From Bacteroidaceae bacterium (lineage in GTDB: Bacteria; Bacteroidota; Bacteroidia; Bacteroidales; Bacteroidaceae): 49,657 nt of DNA. The translations under genes were made by a program, and so were the position numbers. The DNA is taken from assembly GCA_024682035.1 (NCBI GenBank), contig JAIKZS010000012.1, positions 1-49,657 of the forward strand, in the 5' to 3' direction. The notes under the pieces were generated by a model, which was not told where the DNA came from, did not search any database, and saw only the letters and a list, made by a program, of their open reading frames with translations. This document shows, piece by piece, positions 17,034-25,281 of the stretch (position 1 is its first letter; every line of letters begins with the position of its first letter).

Positions 17034-18542
17034 ATGAATAAAAAATTTATTTTCTTATTTTTTAGCATGTTCTTTTGCTGTGTTTTGATGAATGCGCAGG
17101 AGGGGCAAAAGAGCGAATTACATCAGCGTGCTGAAGCTGAGGATGCAAGAAACAATATTGCAGCTGCGCGTTCATTGTTTATCCGTGCTTTTGAAAACTA
17201 TGCAAGCAAAGGCCAAATAAAAGAGGGTGTTGAGTGCGGAACGAGGGCTACAGCTTTATATTATAAAGAGAATTTCTTTAAAGAAGGTTTTGAATTGCTG
17301 CGTCGTGTTGATCAAGCAATTAACGAAGAGGAACAAAAAGGTGGTAGTATATTGCCTGGATTGCACTATTTGGTGACTAAGGAACGCTTGCAGATGTATA
17401 TGAAAATGAGAAATTCTGGACGTGCCTTAGAACAAATCAATACTATGGAGGGGCAGGCCAACTCGGCCAATGATGATGACCTGAAGAATGATTTGCTGTA
17501 TAACAAGGCTGTTTATTATTACTCTTTTGGACAGATTTCCAAGGGTGATACTGTCTTTAAGGAGATGGCCAGCAAAATGATAACTCAAAAAGACTATAAC
17601 AAGATTGACGAGGTGTATCAGACGCTGATTGCTAATGGAAAAAAGAGCAATAATGCCAATTTGGTGGCCCAAGTTTATAGCAATTATATAGTTTGGAAAG
17701 ATTCTGTTAATGCTATGAAATTGGCAGACGAGACAGGGGTCCTGAAGCAACAAATAGCCGAAAATGAGGCGATAATTGAAGAAAAGGATAGTTCCTTAAG
17801 CTCACGCCAAATGATAATCATCGCTCTTTGTATATTAGCTGCTGCATTGGCTGCGGCGTTGGTTATTGGCATTATTGTGCTTTTGCGTTATATAATGGTA
17901 ACTCGTAAACAAAAGAAAGCTATTAAGTTATCGGAAGATAATAATGCTTTGAAGGCTAAATTTATCAGCAATATTTCTTCGCAACTTGACCCCACTTTGG
18001 AAAAACTTGACAAAAATATACCAGAGGTGCAAGCGTTGCTCGACTTTTCGGACCATATTCAGACGCTTTCTAAATTAGAGAATATGCCAACTGCAGACTT
18101 GGAGATGGAAGATGTTTCTGTTCCACAATTCTGTGAAGAAATGATAGAAAGTATTCGCAACAAGGTACAACCTGATGTTGAAATAATGGTCAATGCCCCT
18201 AAAATGAATGCGAAGATTTATAGGGAATATTTGTCGCACATTTTGAGTCATTTGTTGGATAACGCTGCAGAATATACACCTGCACAAGGTCATATCTGGT
18301 TGGACTACAAGAAACGTGGTGCACACATGCAACAATTTATTGTGACAGATACAGGATGTGGTATCCCAGAAGAAAAAATTGAAGATGTGTTCAAGCCTTT
18401 CTTGGAGATTAAAGATCTTTGTAAGGGCGATGGTCTTGGCTTGCCTATTTGTAAAGAAATGACGAAGAAAATGAATGGTGATCTTGAGATTGATCCAAAA
18501 TATACAAAAGGAACAAGGTTTGTTATTACCTTGCATATTTAA
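17034..18542 (+). CDS. Histidine-kinase-like TPR membrane protein lacking the phosphoacceptor histidine
   Basis: 502 residues: a signal peptide (ending 'VLMNAQ'), a periplasmic TPR-like helical sensor (about 25-250), one transmembrane helix (260-288), a short dimerisation helix and a GHKL ATPase domain. The ATPase boxes are intact: N box 'LLDNAAEYT' (N410), G1 'DTGCGIP' (D439), F box 'FKPF' and G2 'GDGLGLPI'. At the H box, however, the sequence is 'FISNISSQLDP' where kinases have 'FLANMSHEIRTP', so residue 316 is Ser instead of His and the Glu, Arg and Pro are changed as well. It may bind ATP but cannot autophosphorylate on the standard site. No response regulator is adjacent. Probably co-transcribed with the nucleoside kinase. 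Confidence 0.85.
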   Translation: MNKKFIFLFFSMFFCCVLMNAQEGQKSELHQRAEAEDARNNIAAARSLFIRAFENYASKGQIKEGVECGTRATALYYKENFFKEGFELLRRVDQAINEEEQKGGSILPGLHYLVTKERLQMYMKMRNSGRALEQINTMEGQANSANDDDLKNDLLYNKAVYYYSFGQISKGDTVFKEMASKMITQKDYNKIDEVYQTLIANGKKSNNANLVAQVYSNYIVWKDSVNAMKLADETGVLKQQIAENEAIIEEKDSSLSSRQMIIIALCILAAALAAALVIGIIVLLRYIMVTRKQKKAIKLSEDNNALKAKFISNISSQLDPTLEKLDKNIPEVQALLDFSDHIQTLSKLENMPTADLEMEDVSVPQFCEEMIESIRNKVQPDVEIMVNAPKMNAKIYREYLSHILSHLLDNAAEYTPAQGHIWLDYKKRGAHMQQFIVTDTGCGIPEEKIEDVFKPFLEIKDLCKGDGLGLPICKEMTKKMNGDLEIDPKYTKGTRFVITLHI

Positions 18543-18550
18543 TAAGAGTA

Positions 18551-18585
18551 AAGGAGTTAGGCTTTAAAACCTAACTCCTTTTTTA
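18551..18585 (+). terminator. Rho-independent terminator after the kinase-like gene
   Basis: Perfect 11-base stem AAGGAGTTAGG (18551-18561) and CCTAACTCCTT (18570-18580), loop of eight bases, then a run of T. It lies eight bases after the plus-strand stop and just before the convergent aminopeptidase stop. Confidence 0.9.
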
Positions 18586-18588
18586 TAA

Positions 18589-19965
18589 TCAGTTTCTCAA
18601 TTCTTCTACTTCTTCAGGTGTCAAAGGAATTTTCTTGCCTAAACGTCGTGAACCGGTTTCGGTAATCAAATAATCTTCTTCATTGCGGATACCTCCAAAA
18701 TGACGATACTCTTCAACTTTCTCATAGTTGATAAAGTCTGTGAATTTTTTCTCCTTTTTCCATCTGTCTATTAATTCTGGAATAAAATAGATGCCAGGTT
18801 CAACTGTATGAACGAAGCCTGGTTGTAGAGGAATGGCAAGGCGTTGACTCTTACGACCGAACTGGGTACTCTTTGGCTGACCGTCATAACCTACCCAAAC
18901 TTCACCTAAGTTTTCCATGTCGTGTACATCCAAACCCATCATGTGACCTAGACCGTGAGGAAAGAACAAGGCATGGGCTCCTTCATGAACTGCGTCATCA
19001 GCATTGCCTTTCATCAGTCCCAAATCTTTCATGCCTTCTACCATGACTTTAGCCGATAAATCATATACGTCCATATAAGGAACCCCAGGACGTAAAGCTT
19101 TCACACTTTCCAGATGCATGGCATTCTGAATTACATATACGTCTTTTTGCTTTTGTGTGAATGTCTTATCGGCAGGAAGAGTTGATGACATGTCGCCACA
19201 ATAGCCACTCTCCAATTCTGCTCCAGCATCAATCAGGAATAAATCACCTGGTTTCACCAAGTTGCCGTAGTAGTGATTGTGGAGGTTTTGACCATTAATA
19301 GTAGCAATAGTAGGGAACGATAGCTCGCAATTGTTTAATGCAGCAATGTGTTCAATCTCAGCAGCTACATCGTATTCATGCATGCCGGGGCGAAGACATT
19401 TGATGGCAGCAATATGCATGTCTGCTGTAACGTTGCATGCCTTTTCTATTTCTGCTATTTCCTCTGCGGTCTTGACGTTACGTTGTTTAATGATGGCGCG
19501 TATAAAAGGTACAGAGCCTTCCTGTGCAGAGGGGGCGATGCCCAACCAATCCATGATTTTCAGCTTGTGCTCAGGACGGTAAGGAGGTAGATAGTGAATT
19601 GGTTGGCCTTTAGTTTGGGCCTTTTTCAAATAATCCACCACCTGTAGGTAAGGGCGAGTATCTGACACACCCACTTTTGCAGCACTATCTTGCAGCGTGG
19701 GTAGTGCACCTGTCCAAACAATGAAATCGAGACTTATTTCATCTCCGAAAATGATCTCTTTGTCTTCGTCAATATCTATGATAGCAGCAAGTCCTGCCTG
19801 TGAAATACCAAAAAAATATAAAAAGGAAGAGTCTTGTCGATAGCGGAAAGCGTTATCTTCATAGTTAAGTCCCATATCATCGTTGCCTAAAAAAAGCAAC
19901 ACGCCAGAGCCGATGGTTTTCTTTAGCAGGGCTCTTCGCTGCAAATAGGTATCTTTCGTAAACAT
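18589..19965 (-). CDS. pepP: Aminopeptidase P family protein (Xaa-Pro aminopeptidase, M24B)
   Basis: Cytoplasmic dinuclear metallopeptidase that removes an N-terminal residue before proline. 458 residues from ATG 19965. The N-terminal creatinase-like domain (about 1-160) is followed by the pita-bread M24 catalytic domain. Expected metal ligands are visible: 'LIDAGAELESGYCGDMSST' (two Asp), 'FFPHGLGHMMGLDVHD' (His), 'HTVEPGIYF' (Glu) and 'GGIRNEEDYLIT' (Glu). The upstream in-frame TTG at 19989 would lie within about four bases of the predicted transcription start, so ATG 19965 is preferred. It shares a compact divergent promoter region with rpoN. Confidence 0.92.
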   Translation of the reverse strand: MFTKDTYLQRRALLKKTIGSGVLLFLGNDDMGLNYEDNAFRYRQDSSFLYFFGISQAGLAAIIDIDEDKEIIFGDEISLDFIVWTGALPTLQDSAAKVGVSDTRPYLQVVDYLKKAQTKGQPIHYLPPYRPEHKLKIMDWLGIAPSAQEGSVPFIRAIIKQRNVKTAEEIAEIEKACNVTADMHIAAIKCLRPGMHEYDVAAEIEHIAALNNCELSFPTIATINGQNLHNHYYGNLVKPGDLFLIDAGAELESGYCGDMSSTLPADKTFTQKQKDVYVIQNAMHLESVKALRPGVPYMDVYDLSAKVMVEGMKDLGLMKGNADDAVHEGAHALFFPHGLGHMMGLDVHDMENLGEVWVGYDGQPKSTQFGRKSQRLAIPLQPGFVHTVEPGIYFIPELIDRWKKEKKFTDFINYEKVEEYRHFGGIRNEEDYLITETGSRRLGKKIPLTPEEVEELRN

Positions 19966-19999
19966 GTCTATAAGTTTTAAGTTTTTCAATTAATATGGA

Positions 20000-20028
20000 C
20001 AAAGATACAAGAAAAAAACGTAAATTTG
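20000..20028. promoter_or_regulatory. Divergent -7 boxes for aminopeptidase P (minus) and rpoN (plus)
   Basis: TATCTTTG on the minus strand (20000-20007) and TAAATTTG on the plus strand (20021-20028) both match TAnnTTTG exactly and point away from each other, 13 bases apart. Each must use a -33 region overlapping the other promoter. No clear TTTG is seen at either -33 position. Confidence 0.55.
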
Positions 20029-20056
20029 CGGAGAATTAAGATAAACTTGGCAAAAG

Positions 20057-21538
20057 ATGGCTCAAAAATCCAATCAGATTCAAGTGCAGTCGCAACAGCA
20101 ATTGCAGACATTGTCGCCTCTACAGATTCTTGCAGTTAAGCTATTGGAACTGCCTACTGTTGAGCTAGAGGATCGTGTGAGGTCAGAACTGCTTGATAAT
20201 CCTGCGTTGGAAGAAGGAAAGGAAGAAACACCCGAGAATGTGACTGACGAGTTATTAAATCCTGAAGATGAGGGTGATACCAGTTACAATGCTTTGGATG
20301 ATTACCGCAATGATGATGACATCCCTGATTACAAGCTTCAAGAACAAAACTACGATCGTAATGAAAGGATGGAGGAAATTCCATTCAGCGATACTACCTC
20401 ATTTTATCAAACGCTGAAAGATCAGTTAATGGAACATGACTTGGATGAACATCAGCGTGAACTGGCAGAATATTTAATTGGTTCTTTAGATGATGATGGC
20501 TTGCTGCATAAGCCTATTGCGTCTATTGTTGATGAACTGCTTATATATGCCGGAGTTGAAACCTCTGAGCAAGAGCTGGAGGGAATTTTGAAGGTAATTC
20601 AACAATTTGACCCTGCTGGTATAGGGGCTCGTAATTTGCAGGAGTGCTTGCTTATTCAGATCAGGCGTAAAGCTCAAACCATTGAGGGCAGGCAAGATCC
20701 TTTGCTGTCATTGGAGGAGAAGATTATAAGTTTATATTACAAGGAATTTTCAACGAAGCATTGGGATAAGATATGTCAACAGATGGGAGTGAGCGATGTT
20801 CAATGCCAGCAAGCAATTAAGGAAATTACTCATCTTAACCCACGACCAGGAGCTTCTCTGGGAGAAACAATAGGGAAAAACTTGCAGCAAATAACACCTG
20901 ACTTTATTGTGGATACTGACGATGATGGTCATGTGTCATTCAGTCTTAACAACCCAAATTTACCTGAGTTGCGACTAAACCCTGATTTTAGTCGCCAGCT
21001 GAAGGAACAAACTGGGAATAATGCAAAGAAAACCCGTGACCAGAAAGAGGCTGCTATGTTTTTAAAGGACAAGATTGATAAAGCTCAAGGTTTTATAGAT
21101 GCTATTCGTCAGCGTCAAACGACAATGACCAATGTGATGAAAGCTATTATAGAATTGCAATACCCCTTTTTTCAAGAAGGCGATGAATCTTTGTTGAAAC
21201 CTATGATCTTGAAGGATGTGGCAGAGCGTGCAAAACTTGATATCTCTACTGTCTCGCGCGTTTGTAATAGCAAGTATGCGCAAACGCCTTATGGCATTTT
21301 TTCTTTACGATATTTCTTTACCGATGGATTCGTTACGCAAGATGGGGAAGAAATGTCATCTCGTGAGGTAAAGAGAATACTAAAAGAAGTGATTGAAAAT
21401 GAAGATAAACATCATCCATTGACTGATGATGAATTGACTAAGAAAATGGAAGAAAAAGGTTACCACATGGCTCGGCGAACGGTGGCTAAATACCGTATCC
21501 AGCTTAACATTCCGGTAGCCAGAATGAGAAGAGAATAA
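20057..21538 (+). CDS. rpoN: RNA polymerase sigma-54 factor
   Basis: Alternative sigma factor that directs RNA polymerase to -24/-12 promoters and needs an AAA+ activator. 493 residues. Region I at the N-terminus is Gln/Leu-rich ('VQSQQQLQTLSPLQILAVKL'), region II is acidic (about 55-115, with 'NPEDEGDTSYNALDDYRNDD'), then comes the core-binding domain ('FDPAGIGARNLQECL'). The DNA-binding part has an HTH ('LDISTVSRVCNSKYAQTPYG') and the RpoN box 'ARRTVAKYR' at 472-480. All expected parts are intact. No sigma-54 activator is in this window. The PAP2 gene starts 13 bases after its stop. Confidence 0.97.
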   Translation: MAQKSNQIQVQSQQQLQTLSPLQILAVKLLELPTVELEDRVRSELLDNPALEEGKEETPENVTDELLNPEDEGDTSYNALDDYRNDDDIPDYKLQEQNYDRNERMEEIPFSDTTSFYQTLKDQLMEHDLDEHQRELAEYLIGSLDDDGLLHKPIASIVDELLIYAGVETSEQELEGILKVIQQFDPAGIGARNLQECLLIQIRRKAQTIEGRQDPLLSLEEKIISLYYKEFSTKHWDKICQQMGVSDVQCQQAIKEITHLNPRPGASLGETIGKNLQQITPDFIVDTDDDGHVSFSLNNPNLPELRLNPDFSRQLKEQTGNNAKKTRDQKEAAMFLKDKIDKAQGFIDAIRQRQTTMTNVMKAIIELQYPFFQEGDESLLKPMILKDVAERAKLDISTVSRVCNSKYAQTPYGIFSLRYFFTDGFVTQDGEEMSSREVKRILKEVIENEDKHHPLTDDELTKKMEEKGYHMARRTVAKYRIQLNIPVARMRRE

Positions 21539-21551
21539 AGAGGTAATTAAT

Positions 21552-22214
21552 ATGGCAGATCATTATAAAACAGAGGCTGCTCTCATAAGATTAGCTAGGA
21601 TAATATCGGCCTTTTTCTCGCCGTATTACATAGCTTTTGTGTCTTTTCTCATCTTGTTTATATTTTCCTATCTTCGTATCATGCCTTTACAGTACAAACT
21701 GATAGTTTTAGGGGTTGTATATGCATTTACCATTTTGATTCCTCATCTTACCATATATATATTTAGGAAGGTGAATGGCTTCAGTCACGACGACATGGCT
21801 CAACGTAAGCATAGGTATTTGCCGCTTTTGTTATATTTATTATCCTATGTATTTTGTTTGGTGATTATGCGTCGGCTCAATATTCCCTGGTATATGAAAG
21901 GCATTATTTTAACGGCTTTGATGCTGATGGTAGTATGCCTTGTGTTCAACTTACGATGGCGCATTAGTGAGCATATGGCTGGTGCTGGTGCTACCATAGG
22001 TGGATTGGTGGCTTTCAGTATGCTTTTTGGCTATAATCCAGTATGGTGGCTGTGCGCTATGATTTTGGTAGCCGGAGTGGTAGGCTCTGCTCGGATTGTA
22101 TTAGGGCACCATTCTTTGGGGGAAGTGTTGGTAGGTTTTGCTGTCGGCTTAGGCTGTTCCTTTGTGGTATTGCATCCATTCTACAACGATTTAGTGAGGT
22201 TTCTTCTCTTTTAA
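21552..22214 (+). CDS. PAP2 superfamily membrane protein
   Basis: Integral membrane protein of 220 residues with about six hydrophobic helices, of the type-2 phosphatidic acid phosphatase family; such enzymes remove phosphate from lipid phosphates or undecaprenyl diphosphate. The classical KxxxxxxRP - PSGH - SRxxxxxHxxxD motifs are present only in altered form: 'RKHRYLP', 'ISEHMAGAG' (His kept, PSG lost) and 'GSARIVLGHHSLGEV' (Arg and His kept, final Asp replaced by Glu). Activity is therefore uncertain. Follows rpoN by 13 bases and may share its transcript. Confidence 0.75.
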   Translation: MADHYKTEAALIRLARIISAFFSPYYIAFVSFLILFIFSYLRIMPLQYKLIVLGVVYAFTILIPHLTIYIFRKVNGFSHDDMAQRKHRYLPLLLYLLSYVFCLVIMRRLNIPWYMKGIILTALMLMVVCLVFNLRWRISEHMAGAGATIGGLVAFSMLFGYNPVWWLCAMILVAGVVGSARIVLGHHSLGEVLVGFAVGLGCSFVVLHPFYNDLVRFLLF

Positions 22215-22225
22215 CTGGTAAAATA

Positions 22226-22257
22226 TTTGCAAATAATTCCTTTTTGTGATATATTTG
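22226..22257 (+). promoter_or_regulatory. Promoter of the gcvH-purE-ispG group
   Basis: TTTG (22226-22229), 20 bases, TATATTTG (22250-22257): full agreement with the Bacteroidota consensus. The gcvH start is 40 bases further on. Confidence 0.8.
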
Positions 22258-22297
22258 CGAAATGCAAATTTTGTATAACCTAAAATAATCAATTGAT

Positions 22298-22678
22298 ATG
22301 AATTTTCCTGAAAACATCAAGTATACCAATGAGCATGAATGGATTCGTGTTGATGGTGATGTTGCTTATGTAGGCATAACAGACTATGCGCAGGATCAGC
22401 TGGGTGACATCGTGTTTGTAGATATTCAAACGGTAGGTGAGACTCTCAATGCTGGTGAAGTATTTGGCACTATTGAGGTAGTCAAGACTATCTCTGATAT
22501 TTTTTTGCCTGTAGGAGGTGAGGTGCTTGAACAAAATGAAGCACTTGAAGATCAACCTGAACTCGTGAATAAAGATCCTTATGGCGAAGGATGGCTGATT
22601 AAAATCAAACCAGATCCAGATGCTGACTATGATGCATTGTTGGATGCTGAAGGATACAAGAAATTAATTAACTTATAA
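22298..22678 (+). CDS. gcvH: Glycine cleavage system H protein
   Basis: Lipoyl carrier of the glycine cleavage complex; it shuttles the aminomethyl group between P, T and L proteins. 126 residues, the usual length. The lipoylated lysine is in 'GTIEVVKTIS' (about residue 63), preceded by 'VGITDYAQDQLGDIVFVD' and followed by the typical 'NEALEDQPELVNKDPYGEGW'. The other gcv genes are not in this window. First gene of a run with purE (12-base gap) and ispG. Confidence 0.96.
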   Translation: MNFPENIKYTNEHEWIRVDGDVAYVGITDYAQDQLGDIVFVDIQTVGETLNAGEVFGTIEVVKTISDIFLPVGGEVLEQNEALEDQPELVNKDPYGEGWLIKIKPDPDADYDALLDAEGYKKLINL

Positions 22679-22689
22679 TACATTTTTAT

Positions 22690-23199
22690 ATGAAAGCATT
22701 GGTAAGTATCGTGATGGGCAGCATTAGTGATCTGCCCGTAATGGAGAAAGCTGCCGATTTTCTGAACGAAATGGAGATACCTTTTGAGATGAGGACTCTT
22801 TCTGCTCATCGTACGCCTAGTGCTGTGGCAGAATTTGCTCAGCAGGCTAAAGGTCGTGGCATTCAGATTATTATTGCAGGTGCAGGTATGGCTGCAGCTC
22901 TGCCAGGTGTTATTGCAGCAAATACCACGCTACCAGTTATTGGTGTCCCAATCAATAGTGGTCCGCTGATGGGTGTAGATGCACTTTATTCTATGGTACA
23001 AATGCCTCCAGGTGTTCCTGTTGCTACAATGGCTGTTAATGGCGGTCAAAATGCTGCTTTGATGGCAGCTGAAATTATGGCATTGTCAGATGCTAAAATA
23101 GCAAGTAAGTTGGATGAGCATAAGAAAAAATCTGCTTCTAAGGTAACACAGGCCAACGATGTTTTGGCAAATGTTAAGTATGATTGTAGAGTAATTTGA
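22690..23199 (+). CDS. purE: N5-carboxyaminoimidazole ribonucleotide mutase
   Basis: Purine synthesis: converts N5-CAIR to CAIR, the class I PurE reaction. 169 residues. Active-site motifs are present: 'MGSISDLPVMEKA' (phosphate-binding loop), 'LSAHRTP' with the catalytic His, and 'AGAGMAAALPGVIAA'; 'PINSGPLMGVDALYS' completes the site. The fold is octameric in known members. The stop codon overlaps the ispG start by one base. Confidence 0.96.
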   Translation: MKALVSIVMGSISDLPVMEKAADFLNEMEIPFEMRTLSAHRTPSAVAEFAQQAKGRGIQIIIAGAGMAAALPGVIAANTTLPVIGVPINSGPLMGVDALYSMVQMPPGVPVATMAVNGGQNAALMAAEIMALSDAKIASKLDEHKKKSASKVTQANDVLANVKYDCRVI

Positions 23200-25031
23200 T
23201 GGATTTATTCAATTATCAGCGCCGCAAAACCGGCACAGTAAATATAGGAGCCACCCCTTTGGGCGGCTCCTATCCTATACGCCTACAAAGTATGACAAAT
23301 ACTTCTACCCGCGATACAATGGGTAGTGTGGCGCAAGTAAAACGCATTGTAGAAGCAGGGGGGGAGTATGTACGTCTTACAACACAAGGTGTTGCAGAGG
23401 CTGAAAATTTACGTCAGATAAATGCAGCTTTGCGCCAAGACGGATGCATGGTACCCTTGGTGGCTGATGTACATTTTAACCCAGCAGTGGCAGATGTTGC
23501 TGCTCTTTACGCTGAAAAAGTTCGTATTAATCCGGGGAATTATGTTGATCCTGCTAGAAAATTCGAACATCTTGAATATACTGATGAGGAATATGCGCAG
23601 GAATTACAACGGTTGCATGATCGTTTTGTTCAATTCCTTAATATCTGTAAGAAGCAGCATACAGCTATTCGTATTGGAGTAAATCATGGTTCGCTGTCCG
23701 ACCGCATTATGTCACGCTATGGCGATACCCCAGAAGGTATGGTGGAGTCATGTATGGAGTATCTGCGTATCTGTGTCGAAGAGCAGTTTAAGGATGTGGT
23801 CATCTCTATCAAAGCTTCCAATGCGTCAGTAATGGTGCGTACTGTTCGCCTTTTAGTCAATGTTATGGATGGAGAAGGAATGGACTTTCCTTTACATTTA
23901 GGCGTAACCGAAGCTGGTGAAGGAGAGGATGGGCGCATAAAATCGGCTCTGGGTATAGGTGCGTTATTAGCTGATGGTTATGGTGATACCATACGTGTTT
24001 CGCTTAGCGAAGCACCTGAAGCGGAAATACCTGTGGCTAAAAAACTGCGAGATTATATAGTAGCTCGCGAAATGCATATGCCTATTGAGGCTGAGGCTGC
24101 TCCTAATTTTGATTACCTGCATTGTGTACGTCGTAAAACTGTTCCCGTTCATGATATTGGTGGCGATAATGTGCCATTAGTCATTGCAGCCCGTTTTGGT
24201 GAGCAGCATGTTTTCAATCCTGATTTCATGCCGGACTATGTATATGTAGGCAGAAACTTGCCACAAACTTTGGAGGAAGATATTCGATATATCGTTGATG
24301 CTGATGTATGGAAGGGTGAACCTAATACATATCCTGCATATAAGAAGGATTTTCTTCCTTTTATCAGCATGAACCCTGTTTCGTTGAAGTTCCTTTTCAT
24401 TACATATCGTGACTTGGATGAAGAAGTCCTTGCTTGTTTGAAGTATCATCCAGAAATAGTGGTTATTTGTCAGAGTAATCATATTAACCGTGTAGGTGAG
24501 TTGCGGGCTGTGGCGCATAAGTTAATGACTCGCGAATTGAAAAATCCATTGGTGTTTATTCAGCATTATGCAGAACAAGAACTTGAGGATTTGCAGATAC
24601 GAGCAGCTGCCGATATGGGACCATTGATTTTTGATGGTTTATGTGATGGTATTATGCTTTTCAACAATGGTCGCCTAACGGATCCAATGGTTGATCAAAC
24701 AGCCTTCAGTATTTTGCAGGCAGGTCGATTGCGCATGGTCAAGACAGAATACATTTCTTGTCCTGGTTGTGGACGAACTCTTTATAATTTAGAAGAAACA
24801 ATTGCCCGTATCAAATCGGCAACAGCTCATTTAAAAGGGCTTAAGATAGGTATTATGGGTTGTATTGTCAATGGTCCTGGTGAAATGGCCGATGCCGACT
24901 ATGGTTATGTAGGGGCTGGTAGAGGCAAGGTCAGTTTATATAAACAGAAGCTTTGTATTGAGAAGAATATACCTGAAGAGGAGGCAGTAGAACGCCTCTT
25001 GCAATTTATTGAAGCTGACAGAAAGCTTTAA
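23199..25031 (+). CDS. ispG: 4-hydroxy-3-methylbut-2-en-1-yl diphosphate synthase, long (three-domain) form
   Basis: Iron-sulfur enzyme of the MEP isoprenoid pathway that turns 2-C-methylerythritol 2,4-cyclodiphosphate into HMBPP. 610 residues, longer than the E. coli type (about 370). This is the form with an inserted middle domain seen in Bacteroidota, Chlamydiae and plants. The N-terminal TIM barrel shows 'MTNTSTRDTMGSVAQV' and 'VPLVADVHFNPAVA'. The insert runs from about 270 to 500, and the C-terminal 4Fe-4S domain has Cys in 'SCPGCGRTLYNLEE' and 'GIMGCIVNGPGEM'. The start ATG at 23199 shares its A with the purE stop (TGATG). Ends before a good terminator. Confidence 0.96.
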   Translation: MDLFNYQRRKTGTVNIGATPLGGSYPIRLQSMTNTSTRDTMGSVAQVKRIVEAGGEYVRLTTQGVAEAENLRQINAALRQDGCMVPLVADVHFNPAVADVAALYAEKVRINPGNYVDPARKFEHLEYTDEEYAQELQRLHDRFVQFLNICKKQHTAIRIGVNHGSLSDRIMSRYGDTPEGMVESCMEYLRICVEEQFKDVVISIKASNASVMVRTVRLLVNVMDGEGMDFPLHLGVTEAGEGEDGRIKSALGIGALLADGYGDTIRVSLSEAPEAEIPVAKKLRDYIVAREMHMPIEAEAAPNFDYLHCVRRKTVPVHDIGGDNVPLVIAARFGEQHVFNPDFMPDYVYVGRNLPQTLEEDIRYIVDADVWKGEPNTYPAYKKDFLPFISMNPVSLKFLFITYRDLDEEVLACLKYHPEIVVICQSNHINRVGELRAVAHKLMTRELKNPLVFIQHYAEQELEDLQIRAAADMGPLIFDGLCDGIMLFNNGRLTDPMVDQTAFSILQAGRLRMVKTEYISCPGCGRTLYNLEETIARIKSATAHLKGLKIGIMGCIVNGPGEMADADYGYVGAGRGKVSLYKQKLCIEKNIPEEEAVERLLQFIEADRKL

Positions 25032-25059
25032 TTTTTATATTACATAAATAATTCTTGTA

Positions 25060-25091
25060 GGGGTGAACTATTCTGTTTACCCCACTTTTTT
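25060..25091 (+). terminator. Rho-independent terminator after ispG
   Basis: Nine-base stem GGGGTGAAC (25060-25068) and GTTTACCCC (25075-25083), with one G-U pair in RNA, then AC and six T. The remaining bases up to the next gene (25092-25246) are AT-rich and show nothing else I can support. Confidence 0.85.
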
Positions 25092-25246
25092 CGTCCTGTT
25101 TTTCAATGCTTAAATGTAAAAGTGAATTTTGTTGAAATTACTCCATTTAAAGGGCAAAGGGACTGTTTTATGTAGGGTAGATATTTTATATTATGATGTT
25201 AATATTAAAACTCCTTAAAATTTATAGTGAAATATACTTTTTTTTG

Positions 25247-25254
25247 TATTTTTG
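25247..25254 (+). promoter_or_regulatory. Candidate -7 box for the methyltransferase-led gene run
   Basis: TATTTTTG matches TAnnTTTG, 27 bases before ATG 25282. It overlaps an in-frame TTG (25252), which is therefore an unlikely start codon. No good -33 element is visible. Confidence 0.5.
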
Positions 25255-25281
25255 CAGCAATTTAAGGTAAAGTGTGCCCTT

